Positions 1-7,667 are shown, counted from the first letter of the stretch. The stretch: 7,912 nt of DNA from Clostridiales bacterium (GCA_020859725.1 JAJBVR010000028.1:1-7912); one strand, 5' to 3'. Numbers and translations: made by a program. The notes: a model not told the origin generated them from the letters alone.

Positions 1-37
1 ATTCATCACTATGGATATTCTTTTTACTATTGCAGTT

Positions 38-1487
38 TCATTTTACAATGCGCCGAATTTTATTTTTGTATTTTTCACCTAAATTTATTTCAAGGCGTTT
101 TTCATTCTGTGAGTAATTCAGGCTTTTTTGGCTTCCCAAAATATGTATTTTTTCTATTTTGTATCTTATACCGCCCTCATTGGCGCGGCGCAAGCTTTTA
201 ATTTTAAGTGTTTTCGGCAGATTTTCTCCCATTGGGAAAACAAATATTTTTCCTGGTTTTTCCGTAAAATAATAATCATTTGAAGAAAACTTTTTATTTT
301 CCTTAAATGCACCGTTTTTTGATTTTTTTCCTTCCGAAAAGGCAACCTCAAAAGGATAGGAGCCATAAACCGCCTCTCCGTTTACTTGAAGCCATTTTCC
401 GATTTCAAGAAGCGCTGATTTTTCTTCTTCACATATTTCACCGTTTGCCTTAGGACCTACATTAAGCATATAGCAGCCGTTTTTCGCAAAAACTTCAATC
501 ATATTTCTTATAATTTCCGCCGGGGTTTTAAATCTGTTTCCGTTTGTATAGCCCCACGAATTTTTTGCTATTGCAGTATCATTTTGCCAAAGACTGCCCG
601 AAACTCCGTTTATCTGCCCTCTTTCAACATCGAAAACAGCGCAGCCGTTAAACACTGCTCCCCATTTGTAAAAAACGCAAACCTCTTTTCCCCATTCCAC
701 GCCGCGGTTATAATAATAGGCAAGAAATTTTTTAAGATACGGCCTGAATTCATCCTTATGAATCCACCAGTCAAAATAAACGGCAAGAGGTTTGTTTTTA
801 TCTATCATTTCACAAGCCGACGCAAGCCATTCCTTTAAATAATCCTCCGTTGCAAAAATTTCCTTATCTGTTTTATCCACATTTCCGCTTTCGGGCACAA
901 ACGCCGGCCCGTATAAATCCGGATACATATTTTTCGCGGCCTCAGATTCGGGATAATATTTTCTTGCGGTATTGAAAAACCAAAAATGCTCCGCCCTATG
1001 ATTGCTTATAAGAAAGCCCAAACCCGCTTTATCACAGGCACAATGTAGTTCCGCCATATAATCCCTGCCGTTTAAATTCATCATATTCCATTTATTAAGG
1101 CTGCTTTCATACATCTTGATTCCGTCATGATGCTCCCCCACGGGCATTATATACCCCGCGCCGCTTTTTTTAAAAATATCCGCCCATTCATCGGGATTAA
1201 ATTTATCCGGCTTAAAAAGCTCAACTAAATTTCTGTATTCAAAATTCATTCCATATGTTTTTTGTGATGCAGATTGCTCTTGGTGCCCGGCTTATACATA
1301 AGGCGGGGATACCGTTCCGATTCTGTTGCCGGCACGGAAAAACACCCCAATGAATGAATATTCCGAATCTTTTTTCCCTGTACCAACCAGGAATTTTAAA
1401 TTGTGAAAGGCTTTCTCAATTATCCTTAAACCTGCCTTTACTTATAACATCATCCACTATGGACAAATATTCGTTTGTTTTATTCAT
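38..1487 (-). pseudogene. Broken GH29 alpha-L-fucosidase gene (N-terminal nonsense and frameshifts)
   Basis: The family (GH29) removes alpha-L-fucose from glycans by a retaining mechanism. The open part, 403 codons from ATG 1249, shows GH29 hallmarks: EHHDG at residues 39-43, HRAEH near 84-88, YFDWW with the likely nucleophile Asp160, FDVERGQ near 206-212, and KNGCYMLNVGP near 257-266. It starts too late, lacking about 80 residues. Those lie upstream in other frames. A good start is ATG 1487 behind AAGGAG. Codon 24 is TGA (1418-1416) where DNWESL is expected. The frame then reads GWYREKRFGIFIHWGVF, a classic GH29 N-terminus. It must then shift at a 5-base run (1338-1342) to reach a stretch like SVPATESERYPRLMYKPGTK, and again at a 6-base run (1258-1263) to reach TYGMNFEY. 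Each shift is repaired by one extra base. ERY stands where the family usually has EWY. Repaired length is about 483 residues, normal for GH29. No signal peptide is seen. A product starting at 1249 would lack the substrate-binding His of FIHWG and is probably inactive. Stop is TGA. Confidence 0.5.
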
Positions 1488-1492
1488 TTTTT

Positions 1493-1498
1493 CTCCTT
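1493..1498 (-). promoter_or_regulatory. Ribosome binding site AAGGAG that sets the original fucosidase start
   Basis: AAGGAG lies 5 bases upstream of ATG 1487, and its two A bases are part of the TAA stop of the preceding glycoside hydrolase gene. This strong site, placed in front of an ATG that opens into the missing GH29 N-terminus, shows that translation originally began at 1487 and not at 1249, which has no comparable site. The overlap with the preceding stop codon indicates co-transcription and probably translational coupling of the two genes. Confidence 0.5.
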
Positions 1499-3911
1499 AT
1501 TGACTAACTTGCAAAATAATTCCGTTTTTTCTTTTCAGCCTTAAAGGCAAACTTAAATCAATATTCTTTTTTCTCTGAAGCCCTTTTATAAAAACCCTAT
1601 TTGCTTTATAAGGCGAAAATCCAAGCAAACCTTTATCAAATCTCAGAGCAGCGTTTTCATATGAATCGGAAAAATTAAAAAGGCACACCAGAGCGCTGCC
1701 GCTTTTAATATAAACAGTTGCCTTAACGCTTTGATTCCCTGTGTCAACGGGATTACAGCTATGCCACCAACCCCGCATCTCACTGCTTTCTATTCCGAAT
1801 GAATCCCGCAAAGAATAAATATTCCGGGCATTTTTAACTCCCCATCCATATCTGTTGTTCATAGCAAAAAGCATTCCGATATACGGATTTCCTCCGCCTT
1901 CAAGCATCTGACTTGTTTGACCGTATGGGATGCCCGACACCTCTGTAAGCAAATATTCGGGAGATAGATTTCTATAATCATATCCCTCGCCTGTCCACAA
2001 GCTGTCCAAAAAAGGAAAAAGCTCTGTATATAAGTTCATACAGCTTACATTTCCCGCTCGCTCCTCCTCATGATTCCACATATGCATATCAATCAAGCCG
2101 CCGTTTTGGGAAAGAACCTTTTTCGCACGCTCAACAGTAGTTCTGTCCATAGCGGTATCATCAATATAAATTCCTTTAATTCCAATGTTTTTTACCAGCC
2201 AGTCCAAACCCTCTATATAATAATTATCAAGCCTTGAATCCGGGCAAACTATAAAAGAAACATCAGGGTCGTTTTTATATTTTCCGTTACGATACTCAAC
2301 TTTCCAAGCGGGAATAATTTTATCGCCGAAATAATCCGTCAGCCATTTTGCCGTGCCGCCCTGCCAAGAATACCCCTTTCCCTGCCTGCGCATAATTATC
2401 TCGCCGCCGAGAGCTTTATATGCAAAAACCTCTGCCATATGATTGCTGTGCTCCCTTACAGTGTAATACACCTTAACGCCAAGCCTTTTATACTCGGCAT
2501 ACTGCACAAGGCGCTTCAATTTATCCGTTTCTATAAAGGGATAATTAATAAACGGATGCACATAATTGCCGTGATGAATAACCATATGGGTTAAGGAGCG
2601 CTTTGCCGCTTCATCCGCCGCTTTAAATTCGTTTTTAAGATTATAATTGTGATAATATCTTACGGAATAGTGCTTTTTATAATCAATGGGTTTAAAGGGA
2701 AGAATATGAATTTCAAAATTAAAGCTTTTTCCCTCGCCCTTTTTTAAATGAAAATCAAATGTTTGCGCTGAAATATCCGCTCCGGTTTCGTTTGGTTTGC
2801 AAAATATTCCGCCTTTTGAGCAATTATCCCAAGTGGTTTTCGGCACAACAAGGGGTTGGTTAAAATAATAAATATTAATAAGGGGCCTCACATAATTTTC
2901 AGCTTTCCATTTTAAACGGATTCCGGCATTAACAGCGCCTATATAAAGACTGTCCAAATGCTGCTCGGCGCTCCACTTAAAATCAACTTTTGCCGCCCTG
3001 CCGCCAACCTTTCCCAAACCATTCATATATTCCGCGCATTCTTTGGTTATATGTGTGTAAAGCCCCGCGTTTTTCAGGAGGCAGTCTTTTTTAGCGGTAA
3101 TTTTAACCGAATAGTAAATCGATCCCTCATAATGCAGCGTTCCCTTTGTTTTTACTGAAAGATTTTCCGATTCTCCGCTGCACGAAATATCAACCTTGCC
3201 CTTATCCTGTTTAAAGGAAATCTGCGAATAATCAACATTTTCATTTTGAATTATAAACTCCATAGGAGCGCTTAATATTGATTTTTGAACGTTGCTTTTT
3301 AAATTTATTCCCTCGTCAAAATATGAAAATATTTTGCCTGGAAGCCCGTTTTTACCGAAAAATATTTTTCTGCCTAAAATACTGACACTGTTTTGTGAAA
3401 TTTCCGGAATAATATAAGGCTCTGTAATTTCATTATCAATAAATCTGCTTGAATTAAGCCACAAAAGCCGCGAAAGCCGTTCTAAATCATCAAAGCCCCA
3501 GTTTCTGACCGGCTCGCCGGTATAATTAACCGTTAATTTTATTTCATAATTTTTATTATCATAAAAAAATGAAATTTTCCCCGTTTTGCATTTTCTTTCA
3601 TTTAAAGGATTTGCTTTTAAAATAACAAAAAACGGTTGAATTGCATTTTTCTCCAAATGAACCTGGCAATTATGGCTTTTTCCGAATTTATCGGTTTTTT
3701 GAGTATTTATACAAACCGAATCAAATTCCGGCGAAACATCTACCATGCTTATTTCACACTCACTGTCAGGCAAAACTAAAAGCTGAATAACAAAATTTTC
3801 TCTTGCCGGCACACTGAGGCTCAAGTTTTTCACGGGTGTTAAATCTTTTATCACCGATAAATCCGTGAAATGCCTTATTTGAGTTTTTCTGTCAACATAA
3901 TATACTTTCAT
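1497..3911 (-). CDS. Predicted glycoside hydrolase, GH123_N/DUF6067-like, substrate unknown
   Basis: An intact 804-residue protein with no visible signal peptide, so it is probably cytoplasmic. Numbers here count from GTG 3920, three codons before the preferred ATG. Residues 1-135 look like a beta-rich accessory domain. Residues 140-410 are a second mostly beta part, with WGFDDLERLSRLLWLNSS at 141-158 and a LGRKIFFGKNGLP segment near 182-194. Residues 440-720 look like a TIM barrel: HMVIHHGNYVHP at 445-456, VKVYYTVREHSNH at 482-493, GIKGIYIDDTAMDR at 580-593, MHMWNHEEERAGN at 612-624, and a Gly-rich MLEGGGNP loop at 672-679. The last 85 residues are a beta domain typical of hydrolase C-termini. 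From memory the pattern fits the large GH123_N/DUF6067-type family of gut bacteria. The YIDD and NHEEE acidic residues are catalytic candidates by inference only. Its place directly before a fucosidase suggests work on the same glycan. ATG 3911 is chosen over GTG 3920 because AAGGTGA sits 5 bases before it. Stop is TAA. Confidence 0.5.
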   Translation of the reverse strand: MKVYYVDRKTQIRHFTDLSVIKDLTPVKNLSLSVPARENFVIQLLVLPDSECEISMVDVSPEFDSVCINTQKTDKFGKSHNCQVHLEKNAIQPFFVILKANPLNERKCKTGKISFFYDNKNYEIKLTVNYTGEPVRNWGFDDLERLSRLLWLNSSRFIDNEITEPYIIPEISQNSVSILGRKIFFGKNGLPGKIFSYFDEGINLKSNVQKSILSAPMEFIIQNENVDYSQISFKQDKGKVDISCSGESENLSVKTKGTLHYEGSIYYSVKITAKKDCLLKNAGLYTHITKECAEYMNGLGKVGGRAAKVDFKWSAEQHLDSLYIGAVNAGIRLKWKAENYVRPLINIYYFNQPLVVPKTTWDNCSKGGIFCKPNETGADISAQTFDFHLKKGEGKSFNFEIHILPFKPIDYKKHYSVRYYHNYNLKNEFKAADEAAKRSLTHMVIHHGNYVHPFINYPFIETDKLKRLVQYAEYKRLGVKVYYTVREHSNHMAEVFAYKALGGEIIMRRQGKGYSWQGGTAKWLTDYFGDKIIPAWKVEYRNGKYKNDPDVSFIVCPDSRLDNYYIEGLDWLVKNIGIKGIYIDDTAMDRTTVERAKKVLSQNGGLIDMHMWNHEEERAGNVSCMNLYTELFPFLDSLWTGEGYDYRNLSPEYLLTEVSGIPYGQTSQMLEGGGNPYIGMLFAMNNRYGWGVKNARNIYSLRDSFGIESSEMRGWWHSCNPVDTGNQSVKATVYIKSGSALVCLFNFSDSYENAALRFDKGLLGFSPYKANRVFIKGLQRKKNIDLSLPLRLKRKNGIILQVSQ

Positions 3912-3916
3912 ATCAA

Positions 3917-3923
3917 TCACCTT
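3917..3923 (-). promoter_or_regulatory. Ribosome binding site AAGGTGA deciding the hydrolase start
   Basis: AAGGTGA is 5 bases upstream of ATG 3911. The in-frame GTG at 3920 is itself part of this site, so it is unlikely to be the initiator. The site lies in the short gap after the stop of the broken membrane-protein gene (TAA at 3940-3938). There is no room for a clear promoter, which suggests read-through from upstream. Confidence 0.5.
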
Positions 3924-3937
3924 ATTTTGCTTTTACA

Positions 3938-5513
3938 TTACGGCGAATAGCTTGAATTTATTTCCTTAATGTTTTTTTGGGTTTCGGACACGGCTTTTTT
4001 TATATCGTTTCCGTACCGTGCTCTTCCCTGAAGATAAATAATTGAAAATTCATTTTTATCATAATCATCACTGTTGCAAAAATAAGGAACCTTATAACCG
4101 GATTTTTTAAATTCGTTTCTGTAAACCTTTTCACCATTAAGCCGATATGTCAAATATCCCCAATCGCTGTTAACAGCCGCGGAAAAAAACTGTTGAAAAC
4201 TCACCGTTTTCATCCATTTCGCTGATTCTGCTTACAGCCTTCCATTTTCTTTTATTTTCATCATCATAAGAATAAGAATTTCGGCAAATATTTATTTTGT
4301 CTCCGTTTTTTTTGAAGAATAAAAAATCTTTGATTTCCCTGAGAATCCTGCATTGAAGATATTCCGTCGTTTTCCAGCGCCTTAACAGCCGTTGAACCGT
4401 TCCAAAAATAGACCTCAAGCATATATTCCGGCTCTGTTTCAAGCTGGTAATTTCCTTTGCTGTCCTCTCCCGCCACTTTTTTATTATATCTGTAAACCGT
4501 AAGGAGCTCATCATTTCCGTCGCCGTTAAAATCAATAAGGTCAACAACGCAAAGCCCGTCTGCATAGCAAAGGCTGGAATCAGATTCATACGCCGCGTTT
4601 CCGTATTTTTCATTATATTTTTCTATAATTGAATAAAACTCTTCATTTTTAAGCTGCGCTTCCGATTATTCGCTTTTTAATGATTTGACTGTTTGAGTAT
4701 TGAATTTTCAAGATTTTTATTAACAATATCTGTGATTTTCTCCGCTTTTTTATCAGAAATATATGATAATTTTACGGTTTCAAAATCAACGGTGTTAATT
4801 TCACCGTTTACCGTATAAATATCATTTTCGGCGTCATATTTGCACTCTTTGCTTTGCTTAAATTTATTTCCGCTCAGCGAAAGAAGATTCATTTTCCCCT
4901 CTTGTGCAAGCTCACCCAAATAATATTTGCCCGAATGGTGATAAATTGTTATCCAGCTGCCTATTATATAATCACTGCTTACCGAATTTGCTTTTTTTGA
5001 GTACAGCTTTGAAAATTCTTTTCCGGAATAACCCCACACCTCAACATAATATGAATTTTCGCTGTAATAAGCGGCAAGCAATTCGGATTTGCCGTCATTA
5101 TTAAAATCCATCTGCCTTGCGTAGGCAAGTCCGCTTATAAACCAATAGTTTTCATCATCAGACGGTTCGGTTTTGCAAACTCCGTATTCGGAAATTAAAT
5201 CTGTGCACACCTTGCCGGCGTCAATGTAAAATTCCTTTGCAAGCTTATTCGCTTTGCCGAGCCTGACGGAAAAAACGGCGCAAGTAATAATAATCGAAGC
5301 TATCAAAAGAATAACAATACCTGTTGTGAAACCGAAAGGAATTTTCAAATCAATCCGTTTTAAATCCTCAAGCCTGATATTTTTTATTCTGATTTTTGCC
5401 TTATGCAGCAAATCTTTAATCTGCTTACTGTCCTTCCTAATATCAGGAAGTCTTACCTTAAGGGAAGGCGGATTTTCATCAAAATCATCATCAAAATAAT
5501 TATATTTGCTCAG
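3938..5513 (-). pseudogene. Broken gene for a single-pass membrane protein with two DxNxDG-type domains
   Basis: The first half is open from the AAGGAG at 5529-5523 to TAA 4679-4677. It has an acidic N-terminus (SKYNYFDDDFDE), a basic stretch, one membrane helix (FGFTTGIVILLIASIIITCA, nt about 5268-5336) and a domain with DFNNDGKSELL (nt 5082-5108), a calcium-loop-like motif. The expected ATG is CTG (5513-5511), 9 bases after the binding site; no in-frame ATG precedes the helix. The second half carries a matching DFNGDGNDELL (nt 4507-4533) but is in three frames. The frame with EAQLKNEEFYSIIEKY is cut off by TAA at 4668-4666. An 8-base run at 4306-4313 shifts ILQK into NGDKINIC. A 7-base run at 4183-4189 shifts DENGEFSTV into AAVNSDWGYL. 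The last frame ends at TAA 3940. Repaired, the protein is about 524 residues. I recall similar two-domain proteins of unknown function in Oscillospiraceae. The second domain would be extracellular by topology. Two separate genes seem less likely, since the second half lacks a start. Confidence 0.5.
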
Positions 5514-5522
5514 ATACGGCGA

Positions 5523-5529
5523 CTCCTTT
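5523..5529 (-). promoter_or_regulatory. Ribosome binding site AAAGGAG in front of a CTG, marking a lost or unusual start
   Basis: AAAGGAG is a near-perfect anti-Shine-Dalgarno match 18 bases after the dnaC stop codon. Nine bases further on, in frame with the membrane protein, is CTG (5513-5511), leading into SKYNYFDDDFDE. No ATG, GTG or TTG is suitably placed. A TTG at 5411 is in frame but has no binding site and would begin only about 25 residues before the membrane helix. The site therefore fixes the ancestral start at 5513 and implies either an ATG-to-CTG change or weak CTG initiation. Confidence 0.5.
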
Positions 5530-5547
5530 CCGAAAAATGAAAAAGCT

Positions 5548-6519
5548 TTATTTAATATATCTTATATCATTTCCAACCAAAACCAGCGTTGAATACTCGC
5601 CCGACAGGCGGCTGGTTATTCGCTGATTATAATCCCGCTCTAAATCGTCAAAATCAAAATTCGTGCTGATTACAGTGGGCTTTCTTTTAAGAAGGCGGGT
5701 GTTTATTATATTATAAAGGCAGGCAACCGAATACTGGCTTTTAAATTCCGTGCCCAAATCATCTATAATAAGCAAATCGGTGTGAAGCACATCATATTCG
5801 GTATAATAAATATTATCCGTTCTGCCGAAATTTTCATTTTGCAAATCGGAAAGAATGTTCTGGCTTGTTCCGTAAATCACCGAAAATCCCTTGTTTATTG
5901 CCACATTTGCTATTGCAAGGCTTAAGTGAGTTTTTCCGAGCCCCGTGCCTCCCATAAACAAAAGGCTTGGTGAATGCAAATTAAAAGACTGCGCGTATCC
6001 GCGGCAGGATTCCAAAATTTTAACTGCTTTTTCACGAGGAGAAATTCCGTTTTCCAAAATTTCACCGGGGTAATAATTTATATCAAAATTTTCAAATGTG
6101 CATCTGTCAACAGGCGCCGATTTTCTTAATTCATTGCGCTCAATTTCCTTAAGCAGTTCTCTGTGGCAGCTGCACATTCTTTCACCTATAAAGCCTGTGT
6201 CGGCGCAAAACGGGCACACATATTTAACCGTAAGCGCATCCTCGTCAAATCCGTTTTGAACAAGAAGTTCCTTTTTTCTTTTTTGAAGTGAAAGACTGTC
6301 GCTTTTTAATTTTTCAATTTCCGCCTGCGGATTTTCGCTTCGGAAAAGCAAAGTTGAAATTGAAAGACCTATTTTAGACAATTTATTCTGAATATCCTCA
6401 AGTTCGGGAATTTTCTGCTGTGCCAAGGCTGTTTGCCGCTGAGCCTCCAGCATTGCGTTATCCCTTCTGTGCTGAAGAATATTTATTGCTTTTTGATACA
6501 CTGAATTTTTATAAGGCAT
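5548..6519 (-). CDS. dnaC: DnaC/DnaI-type replicative helicase loader (AAA+ ATPase)
   Basis: A 323-residue cytoplasmic ATPase expected to load the hexameric replicative helicase onto origin DNA. Numbering below counts from GTG 6528; subtract 3 for the preferred start. Residues 15-90 are Gln/Lys/Glu-rich and probably a helical coiled coil. Residues 105-122 form a zinc-finger-like motif, CPFCADTGFIGERMCSCH, of the kind found in the helicase-binding region of DnaI. The AAA+ domain follows: Walker A GTGLGKT at 194-200, Walker B LLIIDD at 252-257 followed by LGTE, sensor-1 STN at 288-290, and an arginine-rich QRITSRL at 302-308. Length is normal for the family. ATG 6519 is preferred over GTG 6528 because GGGGTG lies 6 bases before the ATG and includes the GTG itself; MPYKNSVYQKA also fits the usual start of homologues. 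It lies 18 bases after the DnaD-domain gene, so the two are almost certainly co-transcribed. The pairing of DnaD and loader is typical of Firmicutes. Stop is TAA. Confidence 0.5.
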   Translation of the reverse strand: MPYKNSVYQKAINILQHRRDNAMLEAQRQTALAQQKIPELEDIQNKLSKIGLSISTLLFRSENPQAEIEKLKSDSLSLQKRKKELLVQNGFDEDALTVKYVCPFCADTGFIGERMCSCHRELLKEIERNELRKSAPVDRCTFENFDINYYPGEILENGISPREKAVKILESCRGYAQSFNLHSPSLLFMGGTGLGKTHLSLAIANVAINKGFSVIYGTSQNILSDLQNENFGRTDNIYYTEYDVLHTDLLIIDDLGTEFKSQYSVACLYNIINTRLLKRKPTVISTNFDFDDLERDYNQRITSRLSGEYSTLVLVGNDIRYIK

Positions 6520-6525
6520 TGTTTG

Positions 6526-6531
6526 CACCCC
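6526..6531 (-). promoter_or_regulatory. Ribosome binding site GGGGTG deciding the dnaC start
   Basis: GGGGTG is 6 bases upstream of ATG 6519, in the short gap after the TAA of the DnaD-domain gene. The last three bases of the site form the in-frame GTG at 6528, which would otherwise be taken as the start; it has no binding site of its own. Confidence 0.5.
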
Positions 6532-6537
6532 GAAAAT

Positions 6538-7602
6538 TTAATATTTAATATCTGTGTTATTTAACGTGTCTTTTTTTATTTTATTAATATCATAGGTTGG
6601 TTTTCTGCTTATTTTTCCCGTTTCCTTATTTTCTTTCCGTTCTTTTTGTTTTTCAAATTCCGCTTTTGACTTTTCCACATCTTTTGCGGTTTTTACTCCG
6701 GATTTTTTCCAGTTTTTCAGTATTTTATCAACATATCTTAAATTTGGAGTATCAATATTTTCTTTCATTTCATCAATCGCAAGAGAAATAACTTCCATTG
6801 AAAAATTCTTTTTCCAATCCAAAATTATATTGCGCTGAAGAACCGTGGGATTATTCTTTTTCAATTCCGCCATATTTTTAATCACATTCCAAAGCTCATC
6901 GCTTTTTTCAAGCTCTTTAAGCTTTTCTTCGGCGTCCGAAACTGTTTCAACGCCTTCATCTATCCAATTTTCGGCAATTTTATAAAAATATCCTGAGCTG
7001 ATTGCTTTTCCGCGCGCTTTTTCTTTTGCACAATATCCCAACAGCATAAGAATAACTTCAAATTTCATTCCGTAAAAGCTTATCAGATTAACAAGCATTT
7101 CCTGCTCCGAATGGCTTATTGTGCGCCCGTAAAACCTTTGCGCTTCATTGAGAAGCTCCTGTATTTCAGGATTTTCCCCGGCAATTTCAACAATTTCCTT
7201 AGGGGTTAAGGTTGGCGCTGTGATTTTAAAATCCTTTTGAGCCGTTTGAATTTTTTCTGTTTTTTGTGTTTTATTTATATCATTATCTTCGGTTTTTTCC
7301 GTTTTTTCCAAAATTCCGGTTTCATCGGTATCACAAGAACCATCCGACACAAACACTATGCCCTCGGCAATCCAAAAATCCATAATATTCCGCGCGTCTG
7401 TGCCTGTTATTCCCAGCTTTTTTGAGATTTCGGCAGAAGATGCCACTCCGCCGCCGCTTAAAATTATAAGCAGCGCCTTAATCTGATATTCGCTTGCAAG
7501 CCTTATGTAATTTTCTGCCACTGCTTTAGGCACGGAAAACATTCCGCCGTTCCATATTCCGCCCACAGGCGCTATTTGATAATTCATAATAAAATATGCC
7601 AT
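6538..7602 (-). CDS. DnaD-domain replication initiation protein (two DnaD repeats)
   Basis: A 354-residue protein of the DnaB/DnaD superfamily, which helps remodel origin DNA and bring in the helicase and its loader. Residues 20-85 resemble a winged-helix domain, including KALLIILSGGGVASSAEISKKLGI. Residues 96-127 are a charged, low-complexity linker with repeated TEKTE-like units. Two DnaD repeats follow, about 133-228 and 236-312. Each ends in the family motif YxxxIxxxW: Y205/I209/W213 and Y290/I294/W298, followed by a similar ExVxxx or SGVKTAKDVE turn. Residues 310-345 are strongly Lys/Glu-rich, plausibly a DNA-contacting tail. Two repeats plus a winged helix match the clostridial and phage-like DnaD proteins better than B. 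subtilis DnaD, which has one repeat. The start is uncertain: ATG 7602 has GGAG only 2 bases away, while ATG 7587 (MNYQIAPVGG) matches the usual first residues of such proteins but lies 17 bases from that GGAG. It is the first gene of the minus-strand group. Stop is TAA. Confidence 0.5.
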   Translation of the reverse strand: MAYFIMNYQIAPVGGIWNGGMFSVPKAVAENYIRLASEYQIKALLIILSGGGVASSAEISKKLGITGTDARNIMDFWIAEGIVFVSDGSCDTDETGILEKTEKTEDNDINKTQKTEKIQTAQKDFKITAPTLTPKEIVEIAGENPEIQELLNEAQRFYGRTISHSEQEMLVNLISFYGMKFEVILMLLGYCAKEKARGKAISSGYFYKIAENWIDEGVETVSDAEEKLKELEKSDELWNVIKNMAELKKNNPTVLQRNIILDWKKNFSMEVISLAIDEMKENIDTPNLRYVDKILKNWKKSGVKTAKDVEKSKAEFEKQKERKENKETGKISRKPTYDINKIKKDTLNNTDIKY

Positions 7603-7638
7603 TACTCCATCTTAATATAATTAATATAATCTTAACTA

Positions 7639-7667
7639 ATTTTATCAAAAAGATAAGATAAAGTAAA
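7639..7667 (-). promoter_or_regulatory. Candidate promoter for the dnaD-dnaC operon
   Basis: On the minus strand TTTACT (7667-7662) is followed after 17 bases by TAAAAT (7644-7639), with TG one base before the -10, an extended -10 feature. The -35 matches the consensus at four of six positions and the -10 at five of six. It lies about 36 bases upstream of the DnaD-domain start. A small dyad, TTATC-N5-GATAA at 7642-7656, overlaps the -10 and could be an operator, but in such AT-rich DNA it may be chance. Confidence 0.5.

Noticed and set aside
1..37. Start of a further minus-strand gene after the fucosidase (ATG at 6-4)
   Set aside because: There is no ribosome binding site in front of it and only two codons are inside the window.
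584..838. Plus-strand open frame of 84 codons, and other plus-strand frames at 2958-3158, 4904-5104, 5254-5499, 6597-6791 and 7237-7425
   Set aside because: Each lies opposite a clear minus-strand coding region, has no convincing ribosome binding site, and gives compositionally odd protein. These are shadows.
1416..1418. TGA read as tryptophan (alternative genetic code) in the fucosidase
   Set aside because: The hydrolase, helicase loader and DnaD proteins encode all their tryptophans as TGG, and the fucosidase itself ends at TGA. A recoding organism would use TGA often. Two frameshifts would also remain unexplained.
4170..4613. Stand-alone 147-residue protein
   Set aside because: Only its C-terminal part, from about nt 4305 downward, makes sense as a continuation of the membrane-protein domain. 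Its N-terminal part is an out-of-frame reading of the DFNGDGNDE region.
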